A stretch of DNA of 64,000 nucleotides from Tardiphaga sp. (lineage in GTDB: Bacteria > Pseudomonadota > Alphaproteobacteria > Rhizobiales > Xanthobacteraceae): NCBI RefSeq assembly GCF_028290495.1, contig NZ_JAQGJT010000156.1:1-64000 (forward strand). The letters are read 5' to 3'. Below are positions 44,441 to 53,963 of the stretch, piece by piece. The position numbers were made by a program, and so were the translations under genes. The notes beneath the pieces are model-generated. The model saw nothing but the letters and a program-made list of their open reading frames with translations. It was not told where the DNA came from and did not search any database. Position 1 is the first letter of the stretch. The number at the start of each line of letters is the position of its first letter.

Positions 44441-45886
44441 TCAATAGATCTCGAAGTATTCGTTCTGCTCCCAATCGGTGACCGCCGAAAGGAACCGACC
44501 GAGCTCGCACTTCTTCAGCAGAAGCATGTAATTGTGGAATTCAGAGCCAAGCTCCTGCTTCAGCACCTCGTCCTTCGCGAATGCGTCGATCGCTTCCATC
44601 AGGCTGCCGGGCAGCAACGGACGGTCGGCAAGGTAGGCGGCGCGCACCGGCTCGCCGGGCGACAGTTTCTTTCGCATGCCGTCGCGGCCAGCGATCAGTT
44701 GGGACGCGATGTAGAGATACGGATTGGCCGTGGGCTCGCCGATGCGGTTCTCGACCCTCGATCCCGGGTCGTTCGGGCTCCCGATGACACGCAGCATCGA
44801 ACCTCGGTTTTCATGAGCCCATGCGGCCTTCACCGGAGCGAAACCGTCGGGGCGCTGCCGCTTGTATCCGTTGACCGTGGGGGTCGTGAGGAGCGCCGTC
44901 CCGGACGCGTGCTCGAGGAGGCCAGCGACGTAGTTCATTCCCACGTCGGATAGTGGGCCCGGCTCGTTGTCCGCGACGAAGGCGTTGCGTCCGTCCTTGG
45001 TGAGCGACTGATGCATGTGCCAACCGCTCGGAAAGACACCTTCGACCTTCGGCACGGCCATGAAGCTCGCGTGCAGACCGGCTCGCCGGCAGAGCTGCTT
45101 CACGGCCGTCCGGAACAGCAGGGCGGCGTCGGCCGCCTCCAGGGCGTTCATCGGAGAGAACGTGACTTCACACTGTCCGGGACCCCATTCGTCCTCCAGC
45201 GTGGCGAGCGGTAGGCCCAGCTTTTCGACATTGTCCTGCAGCATCGTGAGGATGCCTTCGATCTCGTCTCCGCGGGTCTCAGTGAGATACTGGTAGCCGT
45301 GAGCGATCATCGACACTTCCGGAGGCGCCGGCGGAAATCCGGACGACCGGGGATCGAGCTTCGGATCCTCCATCCGGAATACGTAGAACTCGAACTCCAG
45401 GCCGACCGTCATTCCATAGCCCTCATTCGACAGCCGGCTAAGCTGGTCGCGCAGCACCTGGCGCGTCGATAGCGTGCACGGCTTTCCGCTGGAGAAGTAG
45501 GCATCGCTCAGACACCAGCCGGTGTCCTTCACCCATGGAAGCATCCGGAAGGTCGAGGGGTCGGGCACCAGCACGCCGTCGCCCAGTCCGACGAGCTCGG
45601 GAATGTTGAGCGCATTCTCCGCGCTGAACGGCGGCACAATGGGATGGTTGGTGGTGTCGACGATCGCCGGCAGCAACTGGAAGTCTTTGCCGCTGCGGAG
45701 GCTCGACTTGAACTCTTCGGCCGTCACCGTCTTTCCGCGTACGATACCGTGCTGGTCGCCCCAACCGATCCGGATGTTGCGAATGCCTTCCGCATCGATC
45801 CGCTTGACGAGTTCGGCCGCCTGCCTTGTCTGCTCGTCGCTCCACAGCCCATGACGTTCAATGAATTTCGCGGAAGTGTTGGACAT
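44441..45886 (-). CDS. Glutamine synthetase family protein (gamma-glutamyl-amine ligase type)
   Basis: 481 residues from ATG 45886 (MSNTSAKFIERHGLW). Metal and nucleotide sites of the GS fold: GLEFEFYVF, DEWGPGQCEVTFSP, PSGWHMHQSL (His in the second Mg loop), NGYKRQRPDGFAPVKAAWAHENRGSMLRVIG and RVENRIGEPTANPYLYIASQL. The sequence is of the GlnA-III/PuuA-like branch rather than the ammonia-assimilating GlnA; such enzymes join glutamate to an amine at the expense of ATP. It is the first gene of the leftward block and divergent from the ABC importer. Confidence 0.9.
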   Translation of the reverse strand: MSNTSAKFIERHGLWSDEQTRQAAELVKRIDAEGIRNIRIGWGDQHGIVRGKTVTAEEFKSSLRSGKDFQLLPAIVDTTNHPIVPPFSAENALNIPELVGLGDGVLVPDPSTFRMLPWVKDTGWCLSDAYFSSGKPCTLSTRQVLRDQLSRLSNEGYGMTVGLEFEFYVFRMEDPKLDPRSSGFPPAPPEVSMIAHGYQYLTETRGDEIEGILTMLQDNVEKLGLPLATLEDEWGPGQCEVTFSPMNALEAADAALLFRTAVKQLCRRAGLHASFMAVPKVEGVFPSGWHMHQSLTKDGRNAFVADNEPGPLSDVGMNYVAGLLEHASGTALLTTPTVNGYKRQRPDGFAPVKAAWAHENRGSMLRVIGSPNDPGSRVENRIGEPTANPYLYIASQLIAGRDGMRKKLSPGEPVRAAYLADRPLLPGSLMEAIDAFAKDEVLKQELGSEFHNYMLLLKKCELGRFLSAVTDWEQNEYFEIY

Positions 45887-46296
45887 TCGCCGTCGCCTTT
45901 GTGATGCGGTTGAAGATGCCGGTGGGCTATGGGCGATAGTTGGCCGGGGCACTCCGAGCGTGAAGAGCCACCCTTGCCGAAATCGATGAGCCACGATCGG
46001 CCTATACGTTGGAAACGATCGTTTGGACGCCCAATCGATGTCATTTCGGCAAAAGCCGTCATTCTAGGCTGTCGGACGCAGGATTTGACGAAGGCGGGCT
46101 GCACAAGCTCACAGCGACTCGCCCAGAAAAACATCGTCAGCCGCCTAAAAATCAGATGATTCAGTGGCCTCATCGCGAGCAGCATTCCTGGTCCTTTACC
46201 TAGCGCGCGCCCCGCAACCAACTGACCACCGATCCTGTGAGCGAACGACACCGCTGCGCCGGATTACTGAGCACCCCATTCCTCCAGGAGCGCGCG
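45887..46296. promoter_or_regulatory. Divergent regulatory region between ligase and ABC importer genes
   Basis: A 410-base gap that must carry both promoters. The 12-bp palindrome AAACGATCGTTT (46013-46024) is the clearest symmetric element and has the CG centre often seen in LacI-family operators, though no LacI gene is in the window. MocR regulators usually use spaced direct repeats, which I could not identify. No gene is visible. Confidence 0.4.
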
Positions 46297-47361
46297 ATGT
46301 CCAACAATCTCCGAAATCTCACTTTGCTATCCGCCGTACTTTTTTCCGTGTCTGCGGCGTCGGCCAAAGACTGGTATCCATTGTCCGTCGATGTTTCCGA
46401 ACCGCCGTTCGCCGCAGATGCCAAGGTGCGGCAGATGGACTACGTGCCGATCAAGGCGAGCGCGAAGCACCGTATCTGCGTTTCGTTTCCGCACATGAAG
46501 GACGCCTATTGGATCGGTGTGGACTACGGCATCATCGACCAGGCAAAGCAGGCTGGCGTGCAGATCCAGTTACTGGAAGCGGGCGGCTACACGAATCTCA
46601 GCAAGCAACTCTCGCAGATCGAAGACTGCATCGCGGCCGGTGCGAAGGCTCTGATTGTCGGCGGCATCTCGCAGGATGCGCTCACGAACACCGTCACAAA
46701 CCTCAAGTCGAAGGGAATCCCGACGATCGACGTCATCAACGGCATCAACGCGCCTGTGGCCGGCAAGGCATTGGTGTCATGGCGTGTGCTCGGAAATATG
46801 GTCGGAAAGTACCTCGCCAATCTCCATCCTGCGGGATCTCCAACCGTGAAGATCGCATGGCTGCCGGGTCCCGCTGGTGCGGGCTGGGTCGAGAGCAGCA
46901 ACGTCGGATTCCTCGAGGCCCTCAAGGGCTCCGCGGTACAGGTCGTCGATACGAAGTACGGCGACACCGGCAAGGAGGTGCAGGCCAAGCTGGTCGAGGA
47001 CATGATCCAGGCGCATCCCGACATCAGCTACATCGTCGGAACGGCAGTTACCGCGGAAGCTGCGGTACCTATCCTCCGCTCGCGCGATCTGAGCGACAAG
47101 ATCAAGGTCGTCGCCGACTACTACACTCCCGGCATCGACCAGGCGCTGCGCTCCGGCAAGATCGTCGCCGCTCCGACCGACAAGCCCGTGATTCAGGGAC
47201 GGCTGGCGCTGGACCTCGCGGTCCGTGCGCTGGAAGGCAAGCTCGAGCACCCCCACGTCGGACCGATCCTCGAGATGGTGGACAAGGACAACGTGAAGGC
47301 GCTCGACATGTCCACGACGCTCGCGCCGGCTTCGTTCAAGCCGACGTTCTCCGTCGACTGA
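46297..47361 (+). CDS. TorT-like periplasmic substrate-binding protein of an ABC importer
   Basis: 354 residues from ATG 46297; signal peptide NLTLLSAVLFSVSAASAKDW. The mature protein follows E. coli TorT closely in pattern: WYPL, ICVSFPHMKDAYWIGVDYGI, LEAGGYTNLSKQLSQIEDCIAAGAKALIVG, INAPV, WLPGPAGAGW, VGTAVTAEAA and SFKP. TorT binds TMAO and signals through TorS, whereas here the gene precedes an RbsA-like ATPase and RbsC-like permease, so it should deliver a small methylated or cationic amine to an importer. The substrate is inferred from TorT only. Confidence 0.85.
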   Translation: MSNNLRNLTLLSAVLFSVSAASAKDWYPLSVDVSEPPFAADAKVRQMDYVPIKASAKHRICVSFPHMKDAYWIGVDYGIIDQAKQAGVQIQLLEAGGYTNLSKQLSQIEDCIAAGAKALIVGGISQDALTNTVTNLKSKGIPTIDVINGINAPVAGKALVSWRVLGNMVGKYLANLHPAGSPTVKIAWLPGPAGAGWVESSNVGFLEALKGSAVQVVDTKYGDTGKEVQAKLVEDMIQAHPDISYIVGTAVTAEAAVPILRSRDLSDKIKVVADYYTPGIDQALRSGKIVAAPTDKPVIQGRLALDLAVRALEGKLEHPHVGPILEMVDKDNVKALDMSTTLAPASFKPTFSVD

Positions 47362-47462
47362 TCCGGACGCGACGCCGGCCTCGGGAAACATCGGGCCGGC
47401 GTCGTTCCCGATCTCGTTCTCCGCAGCACCGCGCCCTCCAACGACATCGATGCGAGCGCCCC

Positions 47463-49007
47463 ATGACCCTTCAGCAGTCGAACACCGCGTTCACCCGCGC
47501 CGCCGGCGATCCGCCGCTGCTGGAGCTGGTGAAGGTCAGCAAGCGATATCCGGGCGTCCTGGCGCTCGATCGAATGGAATTCACCTTGGAGCCCGGCGAA
47601 GTGCACGTGCTCTTCGGCGAAAACGGCGCCGGGAAGTCCACGATGATATCGATCATCGCCGGCGCGACGCAGCCGACCGAGGGCACCGTCTTGATGAAGG
47701 GCTACCCAGTATCGGTCGGCAGCGTGCACGAAGCCCGCGCCCTCGGCATCACGACCGTCTTCCAGGAATTTTCGCTCGTCCAGTCGATGTCCGTCGAGGA
47801 AAACATGTTCCTTGGCTCCGAATTGACCAAGGGCGGGCTGTTGGACAAGCGTGCGGCACGGACCGCCTGCAGGGAGATTCTGGACCGGCTCGCGTTTGAT
47901 CTCGATCCCAGGCAGATCGTATCGACGCTCTCCCGCGCCGAGCAGCAGATGGTCGAGATCGCACGCGCGTTCCGCGCCGACCTTTCGGTCCTCATCCTCG
48001 ACGAGCCCACTGCAAGCCTCACCGACAAGGAGACCGACCGCCTCTTCGAACTTGTCGCCCAGGTGAAGGCGCGGGGCGTCGGGATCATCTACATCACCCA
48101 TCGGATGCAGGAGATTGACCGGATTGCGGATCGGATCACGATCCTCCGGGACGGCCAGTTCGTCGCGACCGTCGATGCACGCAAGGCAAATTCGGAGGAT
48201 CTTCTGCGGCTCATGACAGGCCGTGTGGTCGGGCAGGTCTTTCCCGACATCGAGACCAATCCCGGCGAGGTGAAGCTCTCGCTGGACAAACTCTCGACGG
48301 TGTCGCGATCGGTGCAGGGTGCGTCCATATCCGTGCGCGCCGGCGAGATCGTCGGCTTCGCCGGCCTCATAGGCTCAGGCAAGTCCGAGGTCATCCGGGC
48401 GGCCTTCGGTCTGGAGCGCCTGGCAAACGGACGCGTGCTTCTCGGAGAAGAGGACGTCACGGGTAGCTCTCCACGGCAGTTGCTCCGGAAGGGGTTCATG
48501 TACCTGCCAGGAGACCGCAAAGCAGAAGGTCTGATGATGGTGCGACCTTGCCGCGAAAACGTGACGCTCGCGGCTCTCGATGAGATCGTAGGACCGACGG
48601 GTCTTTTGCGGCGCTCTTTCGAAGCCACCGCCAGCAACCGCATCCTGAAGCAGATGGAGCTCCATCCGTTCGCGCCCGAAACGGCCGTGGAACGGTTTTC
48701 GGGAGGCAACCAGCAGAAGGTCCTGCTCGGACGCAGCCTGACGAGGCCGTTGTCCGTCTACGCCTTCGACGAGCCGACCGTCGGCGTCGACGTCGGCACG
48801 CGAGTAGCGATCTATCGCTTCATCCAGAGTCTCTGCGACGCCGGCGCGGCGATTATCCTCATCTCGTCCGACCTGCCCGAGATCACGAACCTCTGCCACA
48901 GGGCCTACGTGTTCGCCGGCGGACGCGTGCAGGCGGAGCTCGGCAAAGAAGGGCTGACCGAAGAGAACGTGCTTCCGCACTTCTTCGCCCGCCGGTCCCA
49001 TCACTAG
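47463..49007 (+). CDS. Sugar-type ABC transporter duplicated ATPase (RbsA-like)
   Basis: 514 residues from ATG 47463; the frame stays open upstream across the binding-protein gene, but that stretch is a shadow. Two ABC domains in tandem: Walker A GENGAGKST with signature LSRAEQQMVEIARA and LILDEPTASLTD; then GLIGSGKSE with FSGGNQQKVLLGRSL and AFDEPTVGVDVG. The first signature departs from LSGGQ, normal in RbsA. It energises uptake through the permease encoded 20 bases downstream. Confidence 0.93.
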   Translation: MTLQQSNTAFTRAAGDPPLLELVKVSKRYPGVLALDRMEFTLEPGEVHVLFGENGAGKSTMISIIAGATQPTEGTVLMKGYPVSVGSVHEARALGITTVFQEFSLVQSMSVEENMFLGSELTKGGLLDKRAARTACREILDRLAFDLDPRQIVSTLSRAEQQMVEIARAFRADLSVLILDEPTASLTDKETDRLFELVAQVKARGVGIIYITHRMQEIDRIADRITILRDGQFVATVDARKANSEDLLRLMTGRVVGQVFPDIETNPGEVKLSLDKLSTVSRSVQGASISVRAGEIVGFAGLIGSGKSEVIRAAFGLERLANGRVLLGEEDVTGSSPRQLLRKGFMYLPGDRKAEGLMMVRPCRENVTLAALDEIVGPTGLLRRSFEATASNRILKQMELHPFAPETAVERFSGGNQQKVLLGRSLTRPLSVYAFDEPTVGVDVGTRVAIYRFIQSLCDAGAAIILISSDLPEITNLCHRAYVFAGGRVQAELGKEGLTEENVLPHFFARRSHH

Positions 49008-49027
49008 CAAACAGCCAGGAGCAGCCC

Positions 49028-50050
49028 ATGTCGACCATCGTACAGGATAAGCCCGCGAACAGCCCGCCGCAATTCCTCAAGAAGGCATTCGTGCGGCTCG
49101 GAATTCTCCCGTTCCTGCTGGTGCTCGCATTGATCGTGTTCTCTGCGATGTCGCGGCAGTTCTTCGCCGTCGAAAATCTCACCAACGTGGTGCGGCAATC
49201 CGTCTTTCTCGTCATCGTCTCCCTCGGCCAGATGATGGTCTTGCTCGCCGGCGGCTTCGACCTATCCGTAGGGACCATCATCGCGTTGACCTCGGTCGTC
49301 ACCGCGACGGCGATGGCGGCCGCTGCGGTGGCCTTTCCGGACGCCATCCCGTTCGCAATCATGCTGGGATGCCTTGCGGGAGCGCTTGCGGGTGCCGTCA
49401 TCGGTGCGATCAACGGCACGGGCGTCGCGTTCTTCGGCGTCTCCCCGTTCATCATGACGCTCGGCGTCTCCTCGATCGGATTCGGCGTGGCGCTTTTCAT
49501 GACCGGCGGCACCCCGGTCTACGGGATGCCGCCCGCTTTCGGGAATACGATCGGATTCGGCAGGTTCATCGGGGTCCCGACTCCCATCTGGATCGCGATA
49601 GTCCTCATCGGGCTGTCGTATCTCCTCGTCAACTGGACCCGTTACGGACGGGCCCTCTACGCCGTCGGGGGGAATTCGCGGGCGGCGCTCCTTTCCGGAA
49701 TCAACACAAGCCGCACGCAGTTCTTCGTCTACCTGCTCTCCGCGTTGCTGAGCTCCATCGCCGGCGTGCTTCTGACAGCCCGCCTCGATTCAGGCGAAGC
49801 GAACATCGGTAGTTCGATGCCTTTGGAATCGATCGCAGCCTGCGTGATTGCCGGCGTGAGCCTGAGGGGCGGAATCGGAAAGGTGGAGAACGTCGTCCTG
49901 GGGGCGGTCTTCATCAACATCGTCCAAAACGGCATGAATCTCGGCCAGATCGAGTCCTACCTGCAGACCGTCGTGATCGGCGTGATTCTAATCTTCGCGG
50001 TGATCGCGGACCAACTGAGGCTCCGCTACGTCGCCGACCTCCGAGACTAG
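49028..50050 (+). CDS. ABC transporter permease (RbsC-like)
   Basis: 340 residues with about eight to ten membrane helices. The RbsC/BPD_transp_2 pattern is clear: SVFLVIVSLGQMMVLLAGGFDLSVGTIIALTSVV, INGTGVAFFGVSPFIMTLGVSSIGFGVALFMTGG, and GGNSRAALLSGINTSRTQFFVYLLSALLSSIAGVLLTARLDSGEANIG. It makes the transmembrane path, probably as a homodimer, with the RbsA-like ATPase and the TorT-like binding protein encoded just upstream. It is followed by the molybdoenzyme gene after 143 bases. Confidence 0.93.
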   Translation: MSTIVQDKPANSPPQFLKKAFVRLGILPFLLVLALIVFSAMSRQFFAVENLTNVVRQSVFLVIVSLGQMMVLLAGGFDLSVGTIIALTSVVTATAMAAAAVAFPDAIPFAIMLGCLAGALAGAVIGAINGTGVAFFGVSPFIMTLGVSSIGFGVALFMTGGTPVYGMPPAFGNTIGFGRFIGVPTPIWIAIVLIGLSYLLVNWTRYGRALYAVGGNSRAALLSGINTSRTQFFVYLLSALLSSIAGVLLTARLDSGEANIGSSMPLESIAACVIAGVSLRGGIGKVENVVLGAVFINIVQNGMNLGQIESYLQTVVIGVILIFAVIADQLRLRYVADLRD

Positions 50051-50193
50051 GTCCGACCACGGATTCACCAGCGACCGAGACTTCGACGCATTGCGCCCGG
50101 TGGTGGCACCACCGTCATGTCGCCGACCGGCTCTGTGCGCCTTCTTCGAATTAATGCAACGCGTGCCGCAAGCCAGCAGAGGTGGAGAAAAAC

Positions 50194-52239
50194 ATGTCGA
50201 TTCAAGACATCGTCAAAACGACATGCCCAAGAGATTGCTACGACGCCTGCGGGATCGCCGTAGTCCGCAAGGATGGCAAGATCGCGAAGGTGCTCGGCGA
50301 TCCGGACCATGCCGTGTCGGAGGGGCGTCTCTGCGGAAAGTGCGCCATCGCTTACAACGGCGTGTGGCGTGACGAGAAGGCGAGGCTCAGTCGTCCGCTT
50401 CGGCGCATCGGAGCCAAGGGCGATGGACTCTTCGAACCCATTTCCTGGGACGAGGCGCTGAAACTGATCGCCGAGCGCTTCAAAGACATCATTGCCGAAG
50501 CGGGCGACGGCCGCCCGATCGTTCAGACGCACTATACGGGAACTGTAGGACTGATCGGAGGATGGTTTCCGTCACGCTTCTTCAACCGGCTCGGCGCGAC
50601 TGAGGTCGATCCCGACACCGTTTGCAACAAGGCGGGCCATGCCGCCCTTGAACTGACCTTCGGGGACTCTCTCCATGCGTTCGATCCCCGCACGATCAGG
50701 GACTCAAAGACGCTGCTGATCTGGGGCGCCAATCCGTCGCACTCGGCTCCCCACCAGGACAGGGTGTTCGTGAAGAAGGCTCGCGCAGCGGGCACCAAGG
50801 TGATCGTCGTGGATCCGATCGGTCACGGTACCGCCGCCGCGGCGGATCTTCACCTCAAACTCGCCCCTGGCACTGACGCGCTGCTGGCATTCGCATTCCT
50901 GCACGTGATGCAGGAACATGGCCTGGTCGATAGCGATTTCCTCGAACGACACGTCCACGGCGCCGATGCGCTGCTGCCCGGAATAGCGCAAAGCACGCCG
51001 GCGCGGGCAGCGGCCCTGACCGGCGTTCCGGAGGAGACGATCGTGGAGGCCGCGCTCGCCTACGGAAACGGCCCTTCGCTTTTGTGGCTGGGACAAGGCG
51101 TGCAGCGCCAACCGAGCGGCGGAAACGTCTTCCGCGCGTTGTCGGCGCTGGTTGCCTTCTCGGGTAATCTCTCCAAGCCAGGTGCGGGTTTCCTGTACAT
51201 GAACGGTGCCGGCGGACGCGGCGTCGACATGTCCACGGTGATTTGTCCCGAGCTCGCGGTCGGCGGCACCGGCATGGTGAGCCACATGGATTTCGCCCAG
51301 GTTCTCGCCGACCCGGCGAGATCGCGTGCGCTGGTCAACTGGAACAACAATCCCGCGGCCTCCTCTCCGCAGCAGGCTCAGCTTCGGAAGGCTCTGAAGC
51401 GGGAGGACCTGTTCCATGTCGCGGTCGATCTCTTTCACACCGACACCACCGCGTATGCCGACGTCGTGTTGCCCGCCGCCAGCTTTTTGGAGTGCGACGA
51501 TCTCGTCCTGTCCTATTTCGACCTGACGCTATCCGCTCAGGTGAAGGCCGGCGAGCCGCTCGGGGAAGCACTGCCGAATTCGGAGATATTCAGGCGGCTC
51601 GCGGCGGCCATGGGGTTCACGGAACCCGCACTGTTCGAAAGCGACGACGCTCTCATTGAGAGACTTCTGGAGCAGACCGCATTCAAAGGCGGCTTCGCCG
51701 ATCTTGCGAAGAAGGGGACCGTGACGCTGTTCGCCGAGCCACGTCTCCAGTTCGAAGGCGGCAGTTTCGCCACACCGTCTGGGCGTATCGAGCTTTCAAG
51801 TTCGCGCGCGGCCGATCTCGGACTTTCCGCCTTTCCTACGCCGCATGCGGACGCGCCGCCCGCGCCCGGCCGAATCCGAATCCTTTCCCCGGCGTCCATG
51901 TGGCAGATGAATTCAAGCTACGGGAACGACGAGACGATCAAGAAGCGTCTCGGCCCGCCCGCGGTGCAGCTGCATCCGGATGACGCAGCCCGCAACGGCC
52001 TCGTCGCCGGCGACACCGTCAAGCTCAGCAACGCCAGCGGGCAACTCGAACTGGTGGTCGAGATTTCCGCGATGACCCAACCGGGGGTGGGTGTGGTCTA
52101 CAAGGGCCGGTGGCCGAGCAGTGCCCCCGACGACGCGAACGTCAATATCCTGGTTTCGGACCGGAAGAGCGATTTCGGGGAAAGCACCACGGTCCACGCC
52201 GCTGAAGTCGACATTCTCCGGATGGGGACCTGCCGATGA
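50194..52239 (+). CDS. Molybdopterin oxidoreductase, [4Fe-4S] Mo-bisPGD type
   Basis: 681 residues from ATG 50194, with GGTGGAG before it. N-terminal [4Fe-4S] ligands Cys11, Cys15, Cys19 and Cys47 (CPRDCYDACG...RLCGKC). DPDTVCNKAGHAALELTFG supplies a likely Cys ligand to Mo. LIWGANPSHSAP, LWLGQGVQRQPSGG, FSGNLSKPGAGF, VNWNNNPAAS and the C-terminal molydop-binding domain (PAVQLHPDDAARNGLVAGDTV) follow. No Tat signal, so cytoplasmic. The family includes formate dehydrogenases and assimilatory enzymes; the substrate is open. It overlaps the reductase gene by four bases. Confidence 0.92.
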   Translation: MSIQDIVKTTCPRDCYDACGIAVVRKDGKIAKVLGDPDHAVSEGRLCGKCAIAYNGVWRDEKARLSRPLRRIGAKGDGLFEPISWDEALKLIAERFKDIIAEAGDGRPIVQTHYTGTVGLIGGWFPSRFFNRLGATEVDPDTVCNKAGHAALELTFGDSLHAFDPRTIRDSKTLLIWGANPSHSAPHQDRVFVKKARAAGTKVIVVDPIGHGTAAAADLHLKLAPGTDALLAFAFLHVMQEHGLVDSDFLERHVHGADALLPGIAQSTPARAAALTGVPEETIVEAALAYGNGPSLLWLGQGVQRQPSGGNVFRALSALVAFSGNLSKPGAGFLYMNGAGGRGVDMSTVICPELAVGGTGMVSHMDFAQVLADPARSRALVNWNNNPAASSPQQAQLRKALKREDLFHVAVDLFHTDTTAYADVVLPAASFLECDDLVLSYFDLTLSAQVKAGEPLGEALPNSEIFRRLAAAMGFTEPALFESDDALIERLLEQTAFKGGFADLAKKGTVTLFAEPRLQFEGGSFATPSGRIELSSSRAADLGLSAFPTPHADAPPAPGRIRILSPASMWQMNSSYGNDETIKKRLGPPAVQLHPDDAARNGLVAGDTVKLSNASGQLELVVEISAMTQPGVGVVYKGRWPSSAPDDANVNILVSDRKSDFGESTTVHAAEVDILRMGTCR

Positions 52240-53249
52240 GTATTACCGAGGCCGACGTTGCGGTGATCGGCGCAGGTCCGGTCGGTCTGTTCGCCGTGTT
52301 CGCGCTCGGCCAGGTTGGCCTCAACGCAGTGGTGGTCGACGCTCTGAGCGAGGCCGGCGGGCAATGCGCCGCCCTTTTTCCGGAGAAACCGATCTACGAC
52401 ATCCCGAGCCGGCCGGACATCACCGGAGCGGCATTGGTCGAGGCGCTTCTAACCCAAGCGCGGCCGTATGCTCCGGATTTCCGGCTGGGACGTCGCGCCG
52501 TTTCGATTTCAGATATGGACGGCGCATTCGAAATCGCCCTCTCGGATGGTTCGTGGCTCCGCGTGAAGGCAGTCGTCATCGCGACCGGTGGAGGCGCATT
52601 CGGCCCCAGTCGGCCGCCGCTGGCGGGGCTGGACGCCTTTGAGGGGCAATCGGTCTTCTACTCGGTGCCGGTCCCTGCCCGCTTCACTGGGAAGCACGTG
52701 ACGATCGCGGGCGGCGGGGACTCCGCGGCCGATTGGGCGGTCCATCTCGCGGAAATCGCAGCCTCGGTGACCGTTGTCCACCGCAGGCCAACGTTTCGAG
52801 CGGCCGATGCGACCGTCGCTGCCATGGCCCGCCTTGTCGAGGAAGGCAAGATCCGCGTCGTGGCTCCGGGAACACTCGCCGGGCTGGAAGGGGAAGGCAC
52901 CACGCTGCACGCTGTTCGGATCGATCGTCCCGGCAGCGAACTGCTGAGAGTGCCGGCCGACGCACTTCTCTGCTTCTACGGTTTCGCGAAGGACGTCTCA
53001 GCCCTTTCCGCGTGGGAAGTCGGTGCACACCGTGAAGGCATTCCGGTCGATCCCCGCACGTATGCCACGCAACGCACGGGAATCTTCGCCATTGGTGACA
53101 TCGCGCACTACCCCGGAAAGCTCAAATTGATCTTGACTGGCTTCGCGGAGGCCGCCGCGGCCGCCCACGCTGCGCGCCAGCACATCCTGCCGGGTCGCAA
53201 TTTTCATTTCGAGCATTCTACTTCGAAAGGGGTGCCGTCGAAGCCGTGA
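52236..53249 (+). CDS. Ferredoxin--NADP+ reductase, thioredoxin-reductase-like (FNR2)
   Basis: 337 residues. FAD site VIGAGPVGLFAVFALGQ, the FNR2-specific GGQCAALFPEKPIYDIPSRP in place of the redox-active Cys pair, NAD(P) site IAGGGDSAADWAVHLA, IFAIGDIAHYPGKLKLILTGFAEAA and the C-terminal FEHSTSKGVP tail. The enzyme exchanges electrons between NADPH and ferredoxin. It is translationally coupled to the molybdoenzyme and can pair with the [2Fe-2S] ferredoxin gene at 42373, giving an electron route from or to the molybdoenzyme. Confidence 0.9.
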   Translation: MSITEADVAVIGAGPVGLFAVFALGQVGLNAVVVDALSEAGGQCAALFPEKPIYDIPSRPDITGAALVEALLTQARPYAPDFRLGRRAVSISDMDGAFEIALSDGSWLRVKAVVIATGGGAFGPSRPPLAGLDAFEGQSVFYSVPVPARFTGKHVTIAGGGDSAADWAVHLAEIAASVTVVHRRPTFRAADATVAAMARLVEEGKIRVVAPGTLAGLEGEGTTLHAVRIDRPGSELLRVPADALLCFYGFAKDVSALSAWEVGAHREGIPVDPRTYATQRTGIFAIGDIAHYPGKLKLILTGFAEAAAAAHAARQHILPGRNFHFEHSTSKGVPSKP

Positions 53250-53269
53250 CGCCGCGGCCATGCCGACAG

Positions 53270-53291
53270 TTCGGCGGCAACAAACGGAGTG
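53270..53291 (+). promoter_or_regulatory. Candidate Ada operator upstream of MGMT-A (15/22 match)
   Basis: Reads TTCGGCGG-CAACAA-ACGGAGTG on the plus strand; the last seven bases CGGAGTG are invariant among all five sites. It points towards the methyltransferase gene at 53421, 129 bases away. It is weaker than the two exact copies. Confidence 0.45.
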
Positions 53292-53420
53292 TTCGCGCGA
53301 AGGCCTCCCCGTACATCGGTGATGCGCCGCCGCGCGCAGTGTATCGCCTTCAAGACGCGCGCACCGCGTGGCGGCTCCGGCAAATCACGCCTGCAGCAAG
53401 GCCCGACGGAGTTGAATCGA

Positions 53421-53963
53421 ATGGACAACAATGCGGAATTCGCTTCCCAGACTTCATACGTGAATGAATATCTGCACTTCATATCGGTCGAATCGTCTCT
53501 TGGCTTCGTCTTGACCGCGATCACGCCGCGGGGGCTGCGCGCCGTCTTTCTCGGCGACACGCGCGAGGAGTTGGAGCAGGATCTCCGACGGGAATTTCCC
53601 TGGAGCAAGCCTGAATACAACCATTATGGCCTGGAAGGCATCGGCGCCCAGATCGTCAAATGCGTCGAGACGCCACGGCTCGATTTCAGCCTTCCGTTCG
53701 ACATCATCGGGACGTCCTTCCAACTGGAAGTATGGCGGACGCTTAGATCCATCCGGGCCGGAAAAACCGCAACGTACTCCGAAATCGCAGAGCGCATCGG
53801 TGCGCCTGGCCAAGAACTTTCGGTAGCCCAAGCCTGCCTGACGAATCGGCTTGCTGTTGCAATTCCGTGCCATCGCGCTGTCGGCGACGATGGCGACATC
53901 GGCGTGTACCGTTGGGGTCTGGAACGCAAAAAAGCTTTGCTGCAGGCCGAAGCCGACGTTTAG
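53421..53963 (+). CDS. Methylated-DNA--protein-cysteine methyltransferase (MGMT-A)
   Basis: 180 residues from ATG 53421 with GGAG upstream; the frame is open to 53289 but no ribosome site supports that. Active site AVAIPCHRAVGDDGDIGVYRWG places the acceptor Cys at 150; the helix-turn-helix with the Arg finger is ATYSEIAERIGAPGQELSVAQACLTNRLAV. The Asn hinge is kept. It removes alkyl groups from O6-alkylguanine by suicidal transfer. No Ada-type zinc or AraC domain is attached. It is the only plus-strand repair gene of the island and faces the others. Confidence 0.92.
   Translation: MDNNAEFASQTSYVNEYLHFISVESSLGFVLTAITPRGLRAVFLGDTREELEQDLRREFPWSKPEYNHYGLEGIGAQIVKCVETPRLDFSLPFDIIGTSFQLEVWRTLRSIRAGKTATYSEIAERIGAPGQELSVAQACLTNRLAVAIPCHRAVGDDGDIGVYRWGLERKKALLQAEADV

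Noticed and set aside
46164..47462. N-terminal extension of the RbsA-like ATPase through the TorT-like gene.
   Set aside because: The extension is in another frame of a clear gene; the ABC domain begins just after ATG 47463.
53393..53415. GCAAGG...CGGAGTTGAA close to MGMT-A, like the operator.
   Set aside because: It needs several gaps to align and overlaps the ribosome site; the ungapped match at 53270 is better.
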